64,000 nucleotides of DNA from Archangium gephyra (GCA_003243425.1 QFQP01000014.1:62001-126000); one strand, 5' to 3'. Positions 1 to 8,050 are shown, counted from the first letter of the stretch. Numbers and translations: made by a program. Notes: a model not told the origin generated them from the sequence alone.

Positions 1-739
1 CCGCCAGCAGTGCAGCGGGTTCGTCTACGGCCTGCAGGTGTGTGACGCGCTCATTCGCGCGGGCGCGGCGAAGAAGCTGCTCTTCATCGGCGCCGAGATT
101 CACTCGGGCTTCATGCCGTTCAGCAAGCACGGCTGGAAGGTCTTCATGGGCGAGACCGAAGAGCCCGTGACGCAGGAAGAGCGCGACTGGAACTCGAAGT
201 TCCGTCACCTCACGGTGCTGTTCGGCGACGCGGCCGGCGCGATGTGCATGGGCCCCACCGACAACCCGGAGCGCGGCGTGCTGGGCTTCGCGCTCCACAG
301 CGACGGCAAGGACGTGACGAGCCTCTACGTGCCGTCGGCCGGCTTCGCGTACCGCCCGTACTTCTCTGAAGAGCACGTGCGTGAAGGCCGCTTCGTGCCG
401 GTGATGGAAGGCCGCAACGTCTTCAAGATGGCCGTCACCAAGATGCCGGAGGCCGTCTTCGAAGTGCTCGGGAAGACCGGCTTGTCGCTCGACAACGTGA
501 AGCTGCTGATTCCGCACCAGGCGAACCTGCGCATCAGCGAAGCGGTGCAGAAGTCGCTCAAGCTGCCGGACGACCGCATCTACAACAACATCCAGAAGTA
601 CGGGAACACGACGGCCGCGACGATCCCCATCGCGTACGACGAGTGCCGCAAGAGCGGAAAGGTGAAGGAAGGCGACCTGGTGGCGTTCGCGGGCCTCGGC
701 GCCGGCTTCCACTGGGGCGCCGCGCTGATGCGCGAGTGA
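1..739 (+). CDS. fabH: 3-oxoacyl-ACP synthase III family protein, C-terminal part (5' cut by window edge)
   Basis: Condensing enzyme that starts type II fatty-acid synthesis by joining an acyl-CoA starter to malonyl-ACP in the cytoplasm. The reading frame is open from base 2 to the stop at 737-739, so the true start lies before the window. The whole catalytic triad is visible: Cys at codon 11-13 in a QQCSGFVYGL context, His at 515-517 in IPHQAN and Asn at 605-607 in KYGNTT. A segment of about 30 residues after the GAEIHSG motif is longer than in E. coli FabH, so a FabH-like paralogue with another starter is possible. A strong intrinsic terminator follows. Family assignment is firm; the exact substrate is not visible. 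Confidence 0.92.
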   Translation, partial: RQQCSGFVYGLQVCDALIRAGAAKKLLFIGAEIHSGFMPFSKHGWKVFMGETEEPVTQEERDWNSKFRHLTVLFGDAAGAMCMGPTDNPERGVLGFALHSDGKDVTSLYVPSAGFAYRPYFSEEHVREGRFVPVMEGRNVFKMAVTKMPEAVFEVLGKTGLSLDNVKLLIPHQANLRISEAVQKSLKLPDDRIYNNIQKYGNTTAATIPIAYDECRKSGKVKEGDLVAFAGLGAGFHWGAALMRE

Positions 740-764
740 CGCACGCAGCACCGCTTGAAACACG

Positions 765-801
765 AACGCCGCGGCGACCACCCGGGTCACCGCGGCGTTT
801 T
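765..801 (+). terminator. Intrinsic terminator after fabH
   Basis: Perfect 10-bp arms, AACGCCGCGG at 765-774 and CCGCGGCGTT at 790-799, enclose a 15-nt loop and run into a short T tract at 798-801. It sits between the stop of fabH and the stop of the convergent tolB, so it probably ends fabH transcription. There is no matching T tract for the minus strand. Confidence 0.8.
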
Positions 802-817
802 CATGTGCAGCGGTTCT

Positions 818-2101
818 TCAGTTCGCCCAGTCGGGCGTCGTCAGGTCACCACGGTCGATCGGCAGCGCGATCTGGTTGTTGCCGTCGAAGGTCATCACAT
901 ACAGCCCGCGACCACCGTCACGCGTCGAGGTGAACATGATGAGGCGGCCATTGGGCGAGAACACCGGCTCCTCGTTGCCCGACGCGTCCTGCGTGAGGCG
1001 CGTGATCTTCTTGGTCTCGACGTTCACCGTGAAGAGGTCGAACGCGTTGCGCTCATCGCGCGCCGTGAAGGCGATGAGGTCTCCGCGCGGGCTCCACGAC
1101 GGCGTGGTGTTGTAGTTGCCCTGGAACGTGAGGCGCTTCTGGCCCGAGCCGTCGGCGTTCATCACGTAGATCTGCGGGCCGCCATCGCGGTTCGACACGA
1201 AGCCGATGCGCTTGCCGTCGGGCGACCACGTGGGGCTGGTGTTGAGGAAGAACTTGCTGTCGGTGATCTTCGTGAGGTTCGAGCCGTCGGCGTTGGCGAC
1301 GTAGATCTCGGCGTTCTCACCTTCCGACACCGACACCGCCACGCGCTTGCCGTCGGGCGAGAACGACGCGCCGGTCACCATGCTGCCCTTGCCGATGATC
1401 TGCGTCGGCTCGCCACCACGCGCCGCAAAGAGGAACGGCTTCTTGCTGCGGTACGAGGTGAAGGCCACGCCACCACCGGGAATCAGCGCGGGCAGCACGT
1501 TCACGTCACCATTCGTCACGCGGCTGGCGTTCTTGCCGTCCCAGTCGGCGACGTACACGTCACGGCCGCCGGGCGACTTGCGCGTGAAGGCGATGCGCGT
1601 CTCGAAGGGGCCCGTCTCGCGCGTGTAGAACTTGTAGACCGCGTTCGCGAGCTTGTGCGCCAGCTTCCGCGCGTCCTTCAACGGCACCGACTCGGTGACC
1701 TTGAGGTCTTCACGGCCAGCAGCCACCGCGAACAGACGCAGGTCACCGCGGAGGTTCGCACCATCGACACTCAACTGCGTCTTCACCAGCGACTCGGCGC
1801 CGATGTCGGTCCAGCGCGGGAACTGAATGGTCGACGCGGTGACGCCTTCCTTCGGGTCGGCCAGGAAGCTCTTGCGATCCAGCACCTGGAACAGGCCGCA
1901 CGCGGCGAAGTCGAAGGTCAACGCAGCGTCGAACTCCACCGCGGCCGTCTTCGCGCCTTCATCCTGCATCTGCGGTACCGCGACAGCGAGCGGCATCGGG
2001 CGGAAGTTGGCGCCAGAGATCTCGATGACCGCGCGCTGGGCGAAAGCGACGGTCGGCAACACGACGAGCAAGGCGAGCAGATTTCGCATGGGTGACTTCA
2101 T
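818..2101 (-). CDS. tolB: Tol-Pal system periplasmic beta-propeller protein TolB
   Basis: Periplasmic component of the Tol machine that links the inner-membrane TolQRA motor to the outer membrane during division. The protein has 427 residues, the usual TolB length. A Sec signal peptide (MKSPMRNLLALLVVLPTVAFAQ) is followed by an alpha/beta N-terminal domain to about residue 160 and then by PD40 propeller repeats, seen as repeated SPDGKR and NADGS motifs (residues about 190-420). It is the last gene of the minus-strand tolQRAB cluster, 20 bp after tolA; the TAAGGAG at the tolA stop serves as its ribosome site. A second start four codons in (2089) is possible. No pal follows it here. Confidence 0.93.
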   Translation of the reverse strand: MKSPMRNLLALLVVLPTVAFAQRAVIEISGANFRPMPLAVAVPQMQDEGAKTAAVEFDAALTFDFAACGLFQVLDRKSFLADPKEGVTASTIQFPRWTDIGAESLVKTQLSVDGANLRGDLRLFAVAAGREDLKVTESVPLKDARKLAHKLANAVYKFYTRETGPFETRIAFTRKSPGGRDVYVADWDGKNASRVTNGDVNVLPALIPGGGVAFTSYRSKKPFLFAARGGEPTQIIGKGSMVTGASFSPDGKRVAVSVSEGENAEIYVANADGSNLTKITDSKFFLNTSPTWSPDGKRIGFVSNRDGGPQIYVMNADGSGQKRLTFQGNYNTTPSWSPRGDLIAFTARDERNAFDLFTVNVETKKITRLTQDASGNEEPVFSPNGRLIMFTSTRDGGRGLYVMTFDGNNQIALPIDRGDLTTPDWAN

Positions 2102-2121
2102 AGGCGATTTTGGGTGGCTCC

Positions 2122-2877
2122 TTACGGACTGAAGACGAGCTCCACGCCGTCCTTCTTCAACGTGGCGCGAAGGTTTTCAGGCGGGGCGGTGAAGGGCGCA
2201 GCCTTCTTCACGGCGCCGATGACTGCGGAGTCGAATAGCTCGTTACCGGACGGTTTCGAGAGCGAGACATCGACCAGCTCGCCGCCCGCGCCGATGCGCA
2301 GCACGACGTTGGCCTTCAAACGAATGCGCTCCGACTCGTCGATGGTGTTCGACACGTCGTAGTTGCGGCGCACGACTGCCTTCAAAAGACCGAAGTAGCG
2401 CTCACCTTCCTGAATCGCCGAGTCGCCGTCTTTGTCACCGTCTGGATCGCCTTCGAGCTCTTCGGGCTTCGCGGCCTTGCCGGCCTGCGCGAGCGCGTTG
2501 AACAGGCTCTTCTTGCCGTCTTTCGCGCCTTCGTCCTTCGCGGCGCTCTTTTCGGGTTTGGCGTCCTTGGTGGGGATCTTCACCGCGTTGTCCGGCGGCG
2601 CGGGCGTCGGCACTTTGACTTCCTGCTTCTGCGCCGGCGGCGGAGGCGTGGTCTCGGCCTCCATGCGCGGCAGCAGCTTCTCGTCGCGTTTCTTTCCCAG
2701 TCGAACCAGCGAGGCCTTGATGGGCTTCTGCTCGAGGTCGACCTTCGGGCCCGAAATCAGCCAGCTGAAGACGAGCCAACCGACCACCAGCAAGACGTGG
2801 CCAATCACCGACAGCCCGATGAACAGGGGCAGCGGAGAAGGGCGATCGTCGAACAGGCTGGCGGCGCGCGCGGTCAT
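2122..2877 (-). CDS. tolA: TolA/TonB-like energy transducer
   Basis: Inner-membrane anchored, periplasm-spanning transducer of 251 residues that couples the TolQR motor to TolB and the outer membrane. One membrane segment lies at about 18-42 (LFIGLSVIGHVLLVVGWLVF), followed by a Pro- and Lys-rich linker to about 150 and a compact C-terminal TonB/TolA-type domain (VLRIGAGGELVDVSLSKPSG). It is much shorter than E. coli TolA (421) because the helical domain II is nearly absent. Its start overlaps the tolR stop by 4 bp. Position between tolR and tolB favours TolA over TonB, although the sequence alone does not separate them. Confidence 0.85.
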   Translation of the reverse strand: MTARAASLFDDRPSPLPLFIGLSVIGHVLLVVGWLVFSWLISGPKVDLEQKPIKASLVRLGKKRDEKLLPRMEAETTPPPPAQKQEVKVPTPAPPDNAVKIPTKDAKPEKSAAKDEGAKDGKKSLFNALAQAGKAAKPEELEGDPDGDKDGDSAIQEGERYFGLLKAVVRRNYDVSNTIDESERIRLKANVVLRIGAGGELVDVSLSKPSGNELFDSAVIGAVKKAAPFTAPPENLRATLKKDGVELVFSP

Positions 2878-3320
2878 TTCGGTTTCTTGTCCTTCGACGT
2901 CTGCGACGCGCCCATCGGGTCCGTGATCATGCCGACGTTGGTGACGCCCGCGCGCTGAGCCGCGGCCATCACGTCGACCACCACGCCGTAGGGCAGGTCG
3001 CGGTCGGCGTGCAGGTACATCTCCTTGTCCTTCTGCGCCTTGGCGTTGGTCTTGAGCGACTCTTCGAAACGCGCGAGGTCGATCTCTGCTTCCCCGATGA
3101 ACACGCGCTTCTGCGCATCGATGGAAACGACGAGCTTCTTGTCGTCGGCTTCGACGGGCGCCGCCTTGGTCTCGGGCAGGTTCACCTTCACGCCCTGCTG
3201 AATGAGCGGCGTGGTCACCATGAAGATGATGAGCAGCACGAGCATCACGTCGACCATCGGCGTGATGTTGATCTCGCTGAGAGTGGAGCGACCGCCACCC
3301 TTGTTGGCTGACATGCCCAT
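2874..3320 (-). CDS. tolR: Biopolymer transport protein TolR/ExbD family
   Basis: Stator-like subunit of the proton-driven Tol motor. 148 residues with one N-terminal membrane helix (about 20-40, NITPMVDVMLVLLIIFMV) that carries the essential membrane Asp (residue 24), then a periplasmic domain ending in the usual AGVTNVGMITDP-like strand. Located 9 bp downstream of tolQ and overlapping tolA by 4 bp, so the three are translated together. Family is certain; TolR rather than ExbD is inferred from the adjacent tolB. Confidence 0.92.
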   Translation of the reverse strand: MGMSANKGGGRSTLSEINITPMVDVMLVLLIIFMVTTPLIQQGVKVNLPETKAAPVEADDKKLVVSIDAQKRVFIGEAEIDLARFEESLKTNAKAQKDKEMYLHADRDLPYGVVVDVMAAAQRAGVTNVGMITDPMGASQTSKDKKPK

Positions 3321-3329
3321 TGGGTCAAC

Positions 3330-4016
3330 TCACTTGAAGAAGTGGCGCTTCACGATGTTCAGGAAGTCGTTCGAGAAGTTCGACATCTCGGTGTCGAACA
3401 CCTTGATGCGCGAAACGAACGAGTTGTACGCGATGACGGCGGGGATCGCGGCGGCCAGACCAGCGGCCGTGGCGAGCAGCGCGTTGCCGATGGGCGCGGC
3501 GACGGTGGCGATGGTCGCGTTGCCCTTCTCGGCGATCTCGTTGAACGCGCCCAGAATGCCCATGACGGTTCCGAGCAAGCCGATGAACGGCGCGGTGCTG
3601 CCGACGGTGCCGAGGAACGAGGTGTTGGCCTCGAGCGTGGTGATCTCCTGCAGCGCGGCGCGGGTGAGCGCACGTTCGACGTTCTCGATGCCGCCCAACT
3701 TCTCGCTCATGGCACCTTCGGGGCCGCCCTTGTGCTGCGCGAGCTTGCTGAGCTCCTCGTAGCCGGCGCGGAACACGCGCGAGAGCGGCGAGGCCTCGAG
3801 CTTCTGCGACTCGGTGTAGATGGCGTCGAGCCGCGACGCCTTCCAGAACACGTCGAGGAACGCGACCGACTCGGCGCGCGCCTTGCGGAGCTGGTTCCAC
3901 TTCATGGCGATCAACGCCCAGGAATACGCCGACGCCGCGGCCAGGAGCACCAGCACCGCGAGTTCCACGGCCGAGGCGCTCTTGAGCACTTCCACGTAGT
4001 TCATCGCTGCCAACAT
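3330..4016 (-). CDS. tolQ: MotA/TolQ/ExbB proton channel family protein
   Basis: Polytopic motor subunit that with TolR forms the proton channel. With the start at 4016 it has 228 residues, the typical TolQ length; a start at 4004 (MNYVEVLKSA) is equally possible, and the open frame continues upstream to 4052 without resembling TolQ. Membrane segments are at about 12-34, 125-150 and 165-190, with the TolQ/ExbB signatures GTVMGILGAFNEIA and IGNALLATAAGLAAAIPAV. First gene of tolQRAB; its promoter must lie in 4017-4160, shared with the divergent lipoprotein gene. Confidence 0.92.
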   Translation of the reverse strand: MLAAMNYVEVLKSASAVELAVLVLLAAASAYSWALIAMKWNQLRKARAESVAFLDVFWKASRLDAIYTESQKLEASPLSRVFRAGYEELSKLAQHKGGPEGAMSEKLGGIENVERALTRAALQEITTLEANTSFLGTVGSTAPFIGLLGTVMGILGAFNEIAEKGNATIATVAAPIGNALLATAAGLAAAIPAVIAYNSFVSRIKVFDTEMSNFSNDFLNIVKRHFFK

Positions 4017-4160
4017 GTGAGGCTCGCTAACACCCACCCTGCGATCCGGCAAGAAACGCCTTGCGAATCAGGAGGTTGGCGCTCTTTGTTGAATCGAAGA
4101 CGATGTTCGCCGTCTACGGCAACCAACCAGAAACCGACTGGTCCTTATTTCGAGGAGCAC

Positions 4161-5210
4161 ATGTCCGCTCAATCCCGATTCGCGTCTGTGGCCACGCTGG
4201 CCGCTTTCGTCATGGCGTCGTCTGGCTGTGTCTGTGTGAGCAACACTGGCCGCAGCGGCGACATCATCTTCACGTGGAACTTCAACGGTCAGCCCTGTGC
4301 GCTCGTCCCTGATGTTGCGCAGGTGAGCGTGCAGATTCCCGGGCAGACGCTGCAGAACAACGGCGTCTACGGCTGCATCAATTCCGGAACGGCCGGCATT
4401 CGGCTGCTGAACTTCCGCGCCGGCACCTACGACTACACGATCAGCGGCCAGGACTCGCGCGGTGTCGTCATCTACCAGGCGACCGGCAAGGTCACGGTGA
4501 ATGGCGACGTGGCGATGGACGTGAAGTTGCTGCCGACGGCCGATGCGAAGGGCTCTGCTTACCTGTTCTGGACGTTCCCGAGCTCGTCGAAGATCGTCGA
4601 TTGCTCGCGCATCGCCACGGTCGACGTCAGCGTGAATGGCGCGCTCATCACCTCGGCGCCGTGTTCTCAGGGGTGGGCGGGCCCGGGCCTCTCGCCTCCC
4701 GGCGTGTACGTGAGCGGCATCTTCCCCGGCCAGAACACCATCACCCTCGCGGCGCGCGACGCGAACTCGTTCTTCTACTACCGCTCTGACTTCCCGCTCG
4801 TGGTCAACGCCGGTGGTGACGTGTCGGAAAATCGCACGCTCGACTGGGCCGTGGGTTCGCTGCCGGTGCGCTGGAGCTTCAGCAACGGTGCCAGCCAGCT
4901 CAACTGCAACCAGTCGCAGATCAGCAGCGTGTACGTGAACCTCCGCGACTCGAGCGGCCAGTATGTCTACGAAGGCGCTGGCACGCAGCTCCCGTGCATC
5001 GCGACCGGCGGCATCGAAGGCGCGACCTTCGATTTCCTCTACGCCGGCAACTACACGCTCGTTGTGCAGGCCTGCGATTCGTCGAACCGCCTCTACTCGT
5101 CGGACCAGACCAACCAGCCGTCGGTCTCCGTGACGGCCGGTAACTTCCCGGTTCTGAGCTCGGCGACGCCGATCACGCTGGTCCCGATCACCGGCGCGTT
5201 CTGCCCGTAG
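4161..5210 (+). CDS. Secreted lipoprotein of unknown function
   Basis: 349 residues. The start at 4161 is set by a GAGGAG ribosome site 4 bp upstream and by a lipoprotein signal (TLAAFVMASSGC, Cys at about 21). The mature protein seems built of three similar beta-rich modules, each opening with an aromatic strand (FTWNFNGQPC, LFWTFPSSSKIVDC, VRWSFSNGASQLNC), a Cys pair and a 'YDYTISGQDS/NTITLAARDA/YTLVVQACDS' strand. This looks like an Ig/FN3-like or carboxypeptidase-regulatory-like repeat, but no family is recognised. It ends directly against the convergent gene: TAG at 5208-5210, TCA at 5211. Confidence 0.8.
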   Translation: MSAQSRFASVATLAAFVMASSGCVCVSNTGRSGDIIFTWNFNGQPCALVPDVAQVSVQIPGQTLQNNGVYGCINSGTAGIRLLNFRAGTYDYTISGQDSRGVVIYQATGKVTVNGDVAMDVKLLPTADAKGSAYLFWTFPSSSKIVDCSRIATVDVSVNGALITSAPCSQGWAGPGLSPPGVYVSGIFPGQNTITLAARDANSFFYYRSDFPLVVNAGGDVSENRTLDWAVGSLPVRWSFSNGASQLNCNQSQISSVYVNLRDSSGQYVYEGAGTQLPCIATGGIEGATFDFLYAGNYTLVVQACDSSNRLYSSDQTNQPSVSVTAGNFPVLSSATPITLVPITGAFCP

Positions 5211-5765
5211 TCACTGCAGCTGAAAGCGCTCACCCAGCTGCGCAATGACCGTGGAGATGACCTGCGTCTCTTCACGGCCCTGCATCAGCTGGTGACCCGC
5301 CCAGTCGCTGCGCTTCTCGACGTCGGTGCAGGTGTAGCCGACGTCGCGAAGGTCCCGGTCACCGTCGCCGCAGCTCTCGATGCCGTGCACCGTCGGCTTG
5401 CCCCAGAACAGAACGGTGGTGCGGTTGCCTTCGGTGACGAAGCGCACGGCGAACCACGAACCGATGTCCTGCGTCACGAAGTTGCTGTTGGGTTGATCGC
5501 GACGGCCACCGCGGTTGATGCGTTCACGCGTCCCGCGGAAGAAGACGACCTTGTTGTTGGGCGTCACTTCGGTGCGCTTGAGCTCCTGAAAGCCACGGTC
5601 GTTCATCAACTGCGTCACCGCAGCCTCGATGTCGGCGGCCGGACGGTCGAACGCGATGCTGGTGCCTTCTTCCGTGAGGAACTTGCTCGCGGAACCCTTG
5701 ATGGTGCGCATCGGAGTACACGCCGCCAACACAACCACTGCCGCAGACAACAGGAGCGTTCGCAT
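5211..5765 (-). CDS. Small outer-membrane type lipoprotein, hypothetical
   Basis: 184 residues from a start at 5765, chosen because it begins a clear lipoprotein signal (MRTLLLSAAVVVLAAC, lipobox LAAC); the frame is open further upstream, but that part overlaps murI and has no protein-like composition. The mature part carries a short alpha/beta region (PAADIEAAVTQLMNDRGF) that resembles envelope proteins with one BamC- or YbbD-like module, then strands around WFAVRFVTEGNRTTVLFWG and two Cys late in the chain (SCGDGD, YTCTD). Function not recognised. Divergent to murI with 61 bp between starts, and abutting the convergent lipoprotein gene. Confidence 0.75.
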   Translation of the reverse strand: MRTLLLSAAVVVLAACTPMRTIKGSASKFLTEEGTSIAFDRPAADIEAAVTQLMNDRGFQELKRTEVTPNNKVVFFRGTRERINRGGRRDQPNSNFVTQDIGSWFAVRFVTEGNRTTVLFWGKPTVHGIESCGDGDRDLRDVGYTCTDVEKRSDWAGHQLMQGREETQVISTVIAQLGERFQLQ

Positions 5766-5826
5766 GGCCGGGCTGCATATCAGCTCGTCGTGAGGGCTGG
5801 CCCGCCGTGTGCTAACCGCCACCGAC

Positions 5827-6642
5827 ATGCGGCACGGCAGACACGCGGCGATCGGCGTCTTCGATTCAGGGGTCGGCGGCCTCACGGTGTTGAAGGCGAT
5901 GATGGAACGGCTCCCGATGGAGTCGACGGTGTACCTCGGCGACACCGCGCGCGTTCCCTACGGCACCAAGTCGGGTGAGGTCGTCACGCGGTACTCGCTG
6001 GCGAACGCGCAGGCGCTGATGGAGTACGACCTGAAGGCGCTGGTGGTCGCGTGCAACACGGCGTCGGCAGTCGCGTTGCCGGCGCTCTCTGCAGCGCTCC
6101 CGATTCCCGTCATCGGGGTGATCACGCCCGGTGCTGAAGCGGCAGTGCGCGCCACGAAGACGGGGAAGGTGGCGGTCATCGGAACGCCGGGAACGATCGC
6201 GTCAGGGGCGTATCAGTCAGCGCTCGAGTCGGCGGCGTCGTCGCTCGAAGTGCATTCGCGCGCGTGTCCGTTGTTCGTGCCGCTGGCGGAAGAGGGCTGG
6301 CTCGAAGGCCCGGTGCCGCAGCTGGTGGCCGAGAAGTATCTGAACGACGGCTTCCTCGAAGGCGTCGACACGTTGGTGCTCGGCTGCACGCACTACCCGT
6401 TGTTGGCGCCGGTGATTCAGCAGGTGGTCGGTTCGCGCGTGACGCTGGTCGATTCGGCGCTGGCGACTGCTGAACGTCTCGCCACGGTGCTGCGTGAACG
6501 TGAACTCACGCGGCTCGAGCGCGGCACGGTCGAACGCCACTACCTGGTCACCGACACGCCGACGCGGTTCCTCGAAGTTGGCGCGCGGTTCCTCGGCCGC
6601 CCGCTTTCCGGCGCGCGGCAGATCGACCTTCACGTGAAGTGA
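5827..6642 (+). CDS. murI: Glutamate racemase
   Basis: Converts L- to D-glutamate for peptidoglycan, cofactor-free. 271 residues from 5827 (an in-frame ATG at 5809 also exists). All family motifs are present: GVFDSGVGGLTV near the N-terminus, DTARVPYG, the first catalytic Cys in VACNTAS and the second in LGCTHYP. There is no Shine-Dalgarno sequence; a TGTGCTAAC box at 5808-5816 looks like an extended -10 and would give a very short leader. The stop TGA (6640-6642) forms a TGATCA palindrome with the stop of the next, convergent gene. Confidence 0.95.
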   Translation: MRHGRHAAIGVFDSGVGGLTVLKAMMERLPMESTVYLGDTARVPYGTKSGEVVTRYSLANAQALMEYDLKALVVACNTASAVALPALSAALPIPVIGVITPGAEAAVRATKTGKVAVIGTPGTIASGAYQSALESAASSLEVHSRACPLFVPLAEEGWLEGPVPQLVAEKYLNDGFLEGVDTLVLGCTHYPLLAPVIQQVVGSRVTLVDSALATAERLATVLRERELTRLERGTVERHYLVTDTPTRFLEVGARFLGRPLSGARQIDLHVK

Positions 6643-6840
6643 TCAGCGTGGTCGAAGGCCCGCGAGCAACTCGGTGAACGAGTTCGCGACGAGAATCACG
6701 TTGTCGAAGGTCGGAACTTCGTCGTCACCAGCTTCGACATGGCTCGCGAGGAACGTTCGATAGTCGGCGGGCAACTTCACTTTCGCTTTCCGCTCGAACG
6801 CCGCGACTCGCTCGACACTCACGTCAGAACCTTTCACCAC
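6643..6840 (-). CDS. Miniature SMI1/KNR4 (SUKH)-like protein
   Basis: 65 residues. The segment VERVAAFERKAKVKLPADYRTFLASH matches the N-terminal helix-turn of SMI1/KNR4 (SUKH) proteins, whose complete domain is about 120-150 residues; the chain stops soon after the first strand (VPTFDNVILVANSF). So this is either a truncated remnant or a small stand-alone version. SUKH proteins are known as immunity proteins to contact-dependent toxins, but no toxin gene is adjacent. Stop codon abuts murI with no gap. I am fairly sure of the resemblance and unsure of function or expression. Confidence 0.6.
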   Translation of the reverse strand: MVKGSDVSVERVAAFERKAKVKLPADYRTFLASHVEAGDDEVPTFDNVILVANSFTELLAGLRPR

Positions 6841-6947
6841 GACTGGGAAACGGAGCGCCCACGCTCACTGCAGCCGACTTTACGCTCGTCGCTGAATTCG
6901 TTGGAGCCGCACGGTTCGAGAACTCCTTCAGAAAGGAACTTCTCGCC

Positions 6948-7820
6948 ATGACTGCCATTTCCTCCGTTCGTTCCGCTTCGCTCGCCGCCACTGGTTCGTC
7001 ACCCACGCTCAAGCAGGGTTCGAGTGGCAATTCCGTTCGCGACTTGCAGAACGCGCTGCGTGCGGCCGGTCACGACATCTCGGTCGACGGTCAGTTCGGG
7101 CCGCAGACCAAAGCCGCTGTCATTGCGTTCCAGCGTGCGCGCGGGCTCACGGTCGACGGCATCGTCGGTCCGCAGACCTGGGGTGCGCTGCGTGCGGCTC
7201 CGGGGCCGACGTTGAAGCAGGGCGCGACGGGCGCCGCGGTTCGTGACCTGCAGAGCAAGCTCGTCGCGAAGGGCCTCGGCATCGCGGTCGACGGCGTGTT
7301 CGGCCCGCAGACCCGCAACGCAGTCATCGCGTTTCAGCGCGCGAACGGTCTGACGGTCGACGGCATCGTCGGCCCGCAGACGTGGGGTCGTTTGAATTCA
7401 GGCGGCTCCGGCCCGGTGAACAACGGCGGCGGAGTCACCGGCAAGCCGTCGCTCGCCGACGCCGCCCGCAACGTGGCGCTGAGCATGGGCGGTTACAACT
7501 CGCAGGGCCTGTGCGCGACCGGTGTGAGCCGCGCGATTCGTCAGATCTACGGCTTCACGGTCTGGGGCAACGGCAACGACATCGACAACAACCTGCCGCG
7601 CGACAAGTTCAAGCAGGTGAACATCTCGTTGGCCGAAGCGCTGAAGATCCCCGGTCTCATCCTCACCTGGGAAAAGACGTCGACGCGCGCTGGCAGCATC
7701 TACGGCCACACCGCCATCACGCTCGGCGACGGCCGCAGCTCGGCCTCTGACTTCATCGAGGGCAACACGCTCGCGGCCGAAGGCGGCCGCCAGGGCCTCA
7801 AGATCTTCATGCCCATCTGA
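6948..7820 (+). CDS. Peptidoglycan-binding protein with tandem PG_binding_1 domains and a Cys/His peptidase-like domain
   Basis: 290 residues; start set by AAGGA at 6933-6937. Two near-identical PG_binding_1 modules (about 20-80 and 88-148), each with the VRDLQ, VDG.FGPQT and IAFQRA..LTVDGIVGPQTWG signatures, are followed by a Gly/Ser linker and a C-terminal domain (about 165-290). That domain has GLCATGVSRAIR and YGHTAITLGDG, the spacing of the catalytic Cys and His of NlpC/P60-CHAP-like amidases. No signal peptide is visible, unlike most cell-wall hydrolases, so release by lysis or a non-Sec route is implied. The activity is inferred from motif pattern only. Confidence 0.8.
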   Translation: MTAISSVRSASLAATGSSPTLKQGSSGNSVRDLQNALRAAGHDISVDGQFGPQTKAAVIAFQRARGLTVDGIVGPQTWGALRAAPGPTLKQGATGAAVRDLQSKLVAKGLGIAVDGVFGPQTRNAVIAFQRANGLTVDGIVGPQTWGRLNSGGSGPVNNGGGVTGKPSLADAARNVALSMGGYNSQGLCATGVSRAIRQIYGFTVWGNGNDIDNNLPRDKFKQVNISLAEALKIPGLILTWEKTSTRAGSIYGHTAITLGDGRSSASDFIEGNTLAAEGGRQGLKIFMPI

Positions 7821-7869
7821 TGAAAGGTCGTTTGGTGTAGGTGTCGCGCGCTCGCCGAGCGACATTTTG

Positions 7870-8050
7870 CAGTCGCCGATCGACTTCCTGCAGTCGCCGA
7901 TCGCCTTCCTGCGGTCGCCGATGGCCTTCCCGCAGTCGCCGACTGACTGCCGACGGTTTCCGATTGCCTGTCGGCAGTCGCCGAGGCGCTTCCGGCAGTG
8001 GCCGACTCACAGCGGACGGTTGCCGATCGCCTTCCGACGTTTGCCGAGGG
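7870..8050. repeat. Degenerate 21-bp tandem repeat, about 8.5 copies, noncoding
   Basis: Units of exactly 21 bp start with CAGTCGCCGAT or CGGTCGCCGAT and end with a CTTCC-type block; eight full units and a part are countable between the stops of two convergent genes. Identity falls from about 95 percent in the first two units to about 60 percent in the later ones. Because 21 is a multiple of 3, open frames run through it on both strands (minus-strand heptad QEGDRRL), but none has a plausible start. It fills almost the whole 231-bp gap between 7820 and 8052. Confidence 0.85.

Noticed and set aside
7849..7868. Intrinsic terminator after the peptidoglycan-binding gene
   Set aside because: CGCTC-GCC-GAGCG stem is only 5 bp and the T run is 4; too weak to call.
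7870..8050. CRISPR-like array
   Set aside because: Contiguous units without spacers and no cas genes.
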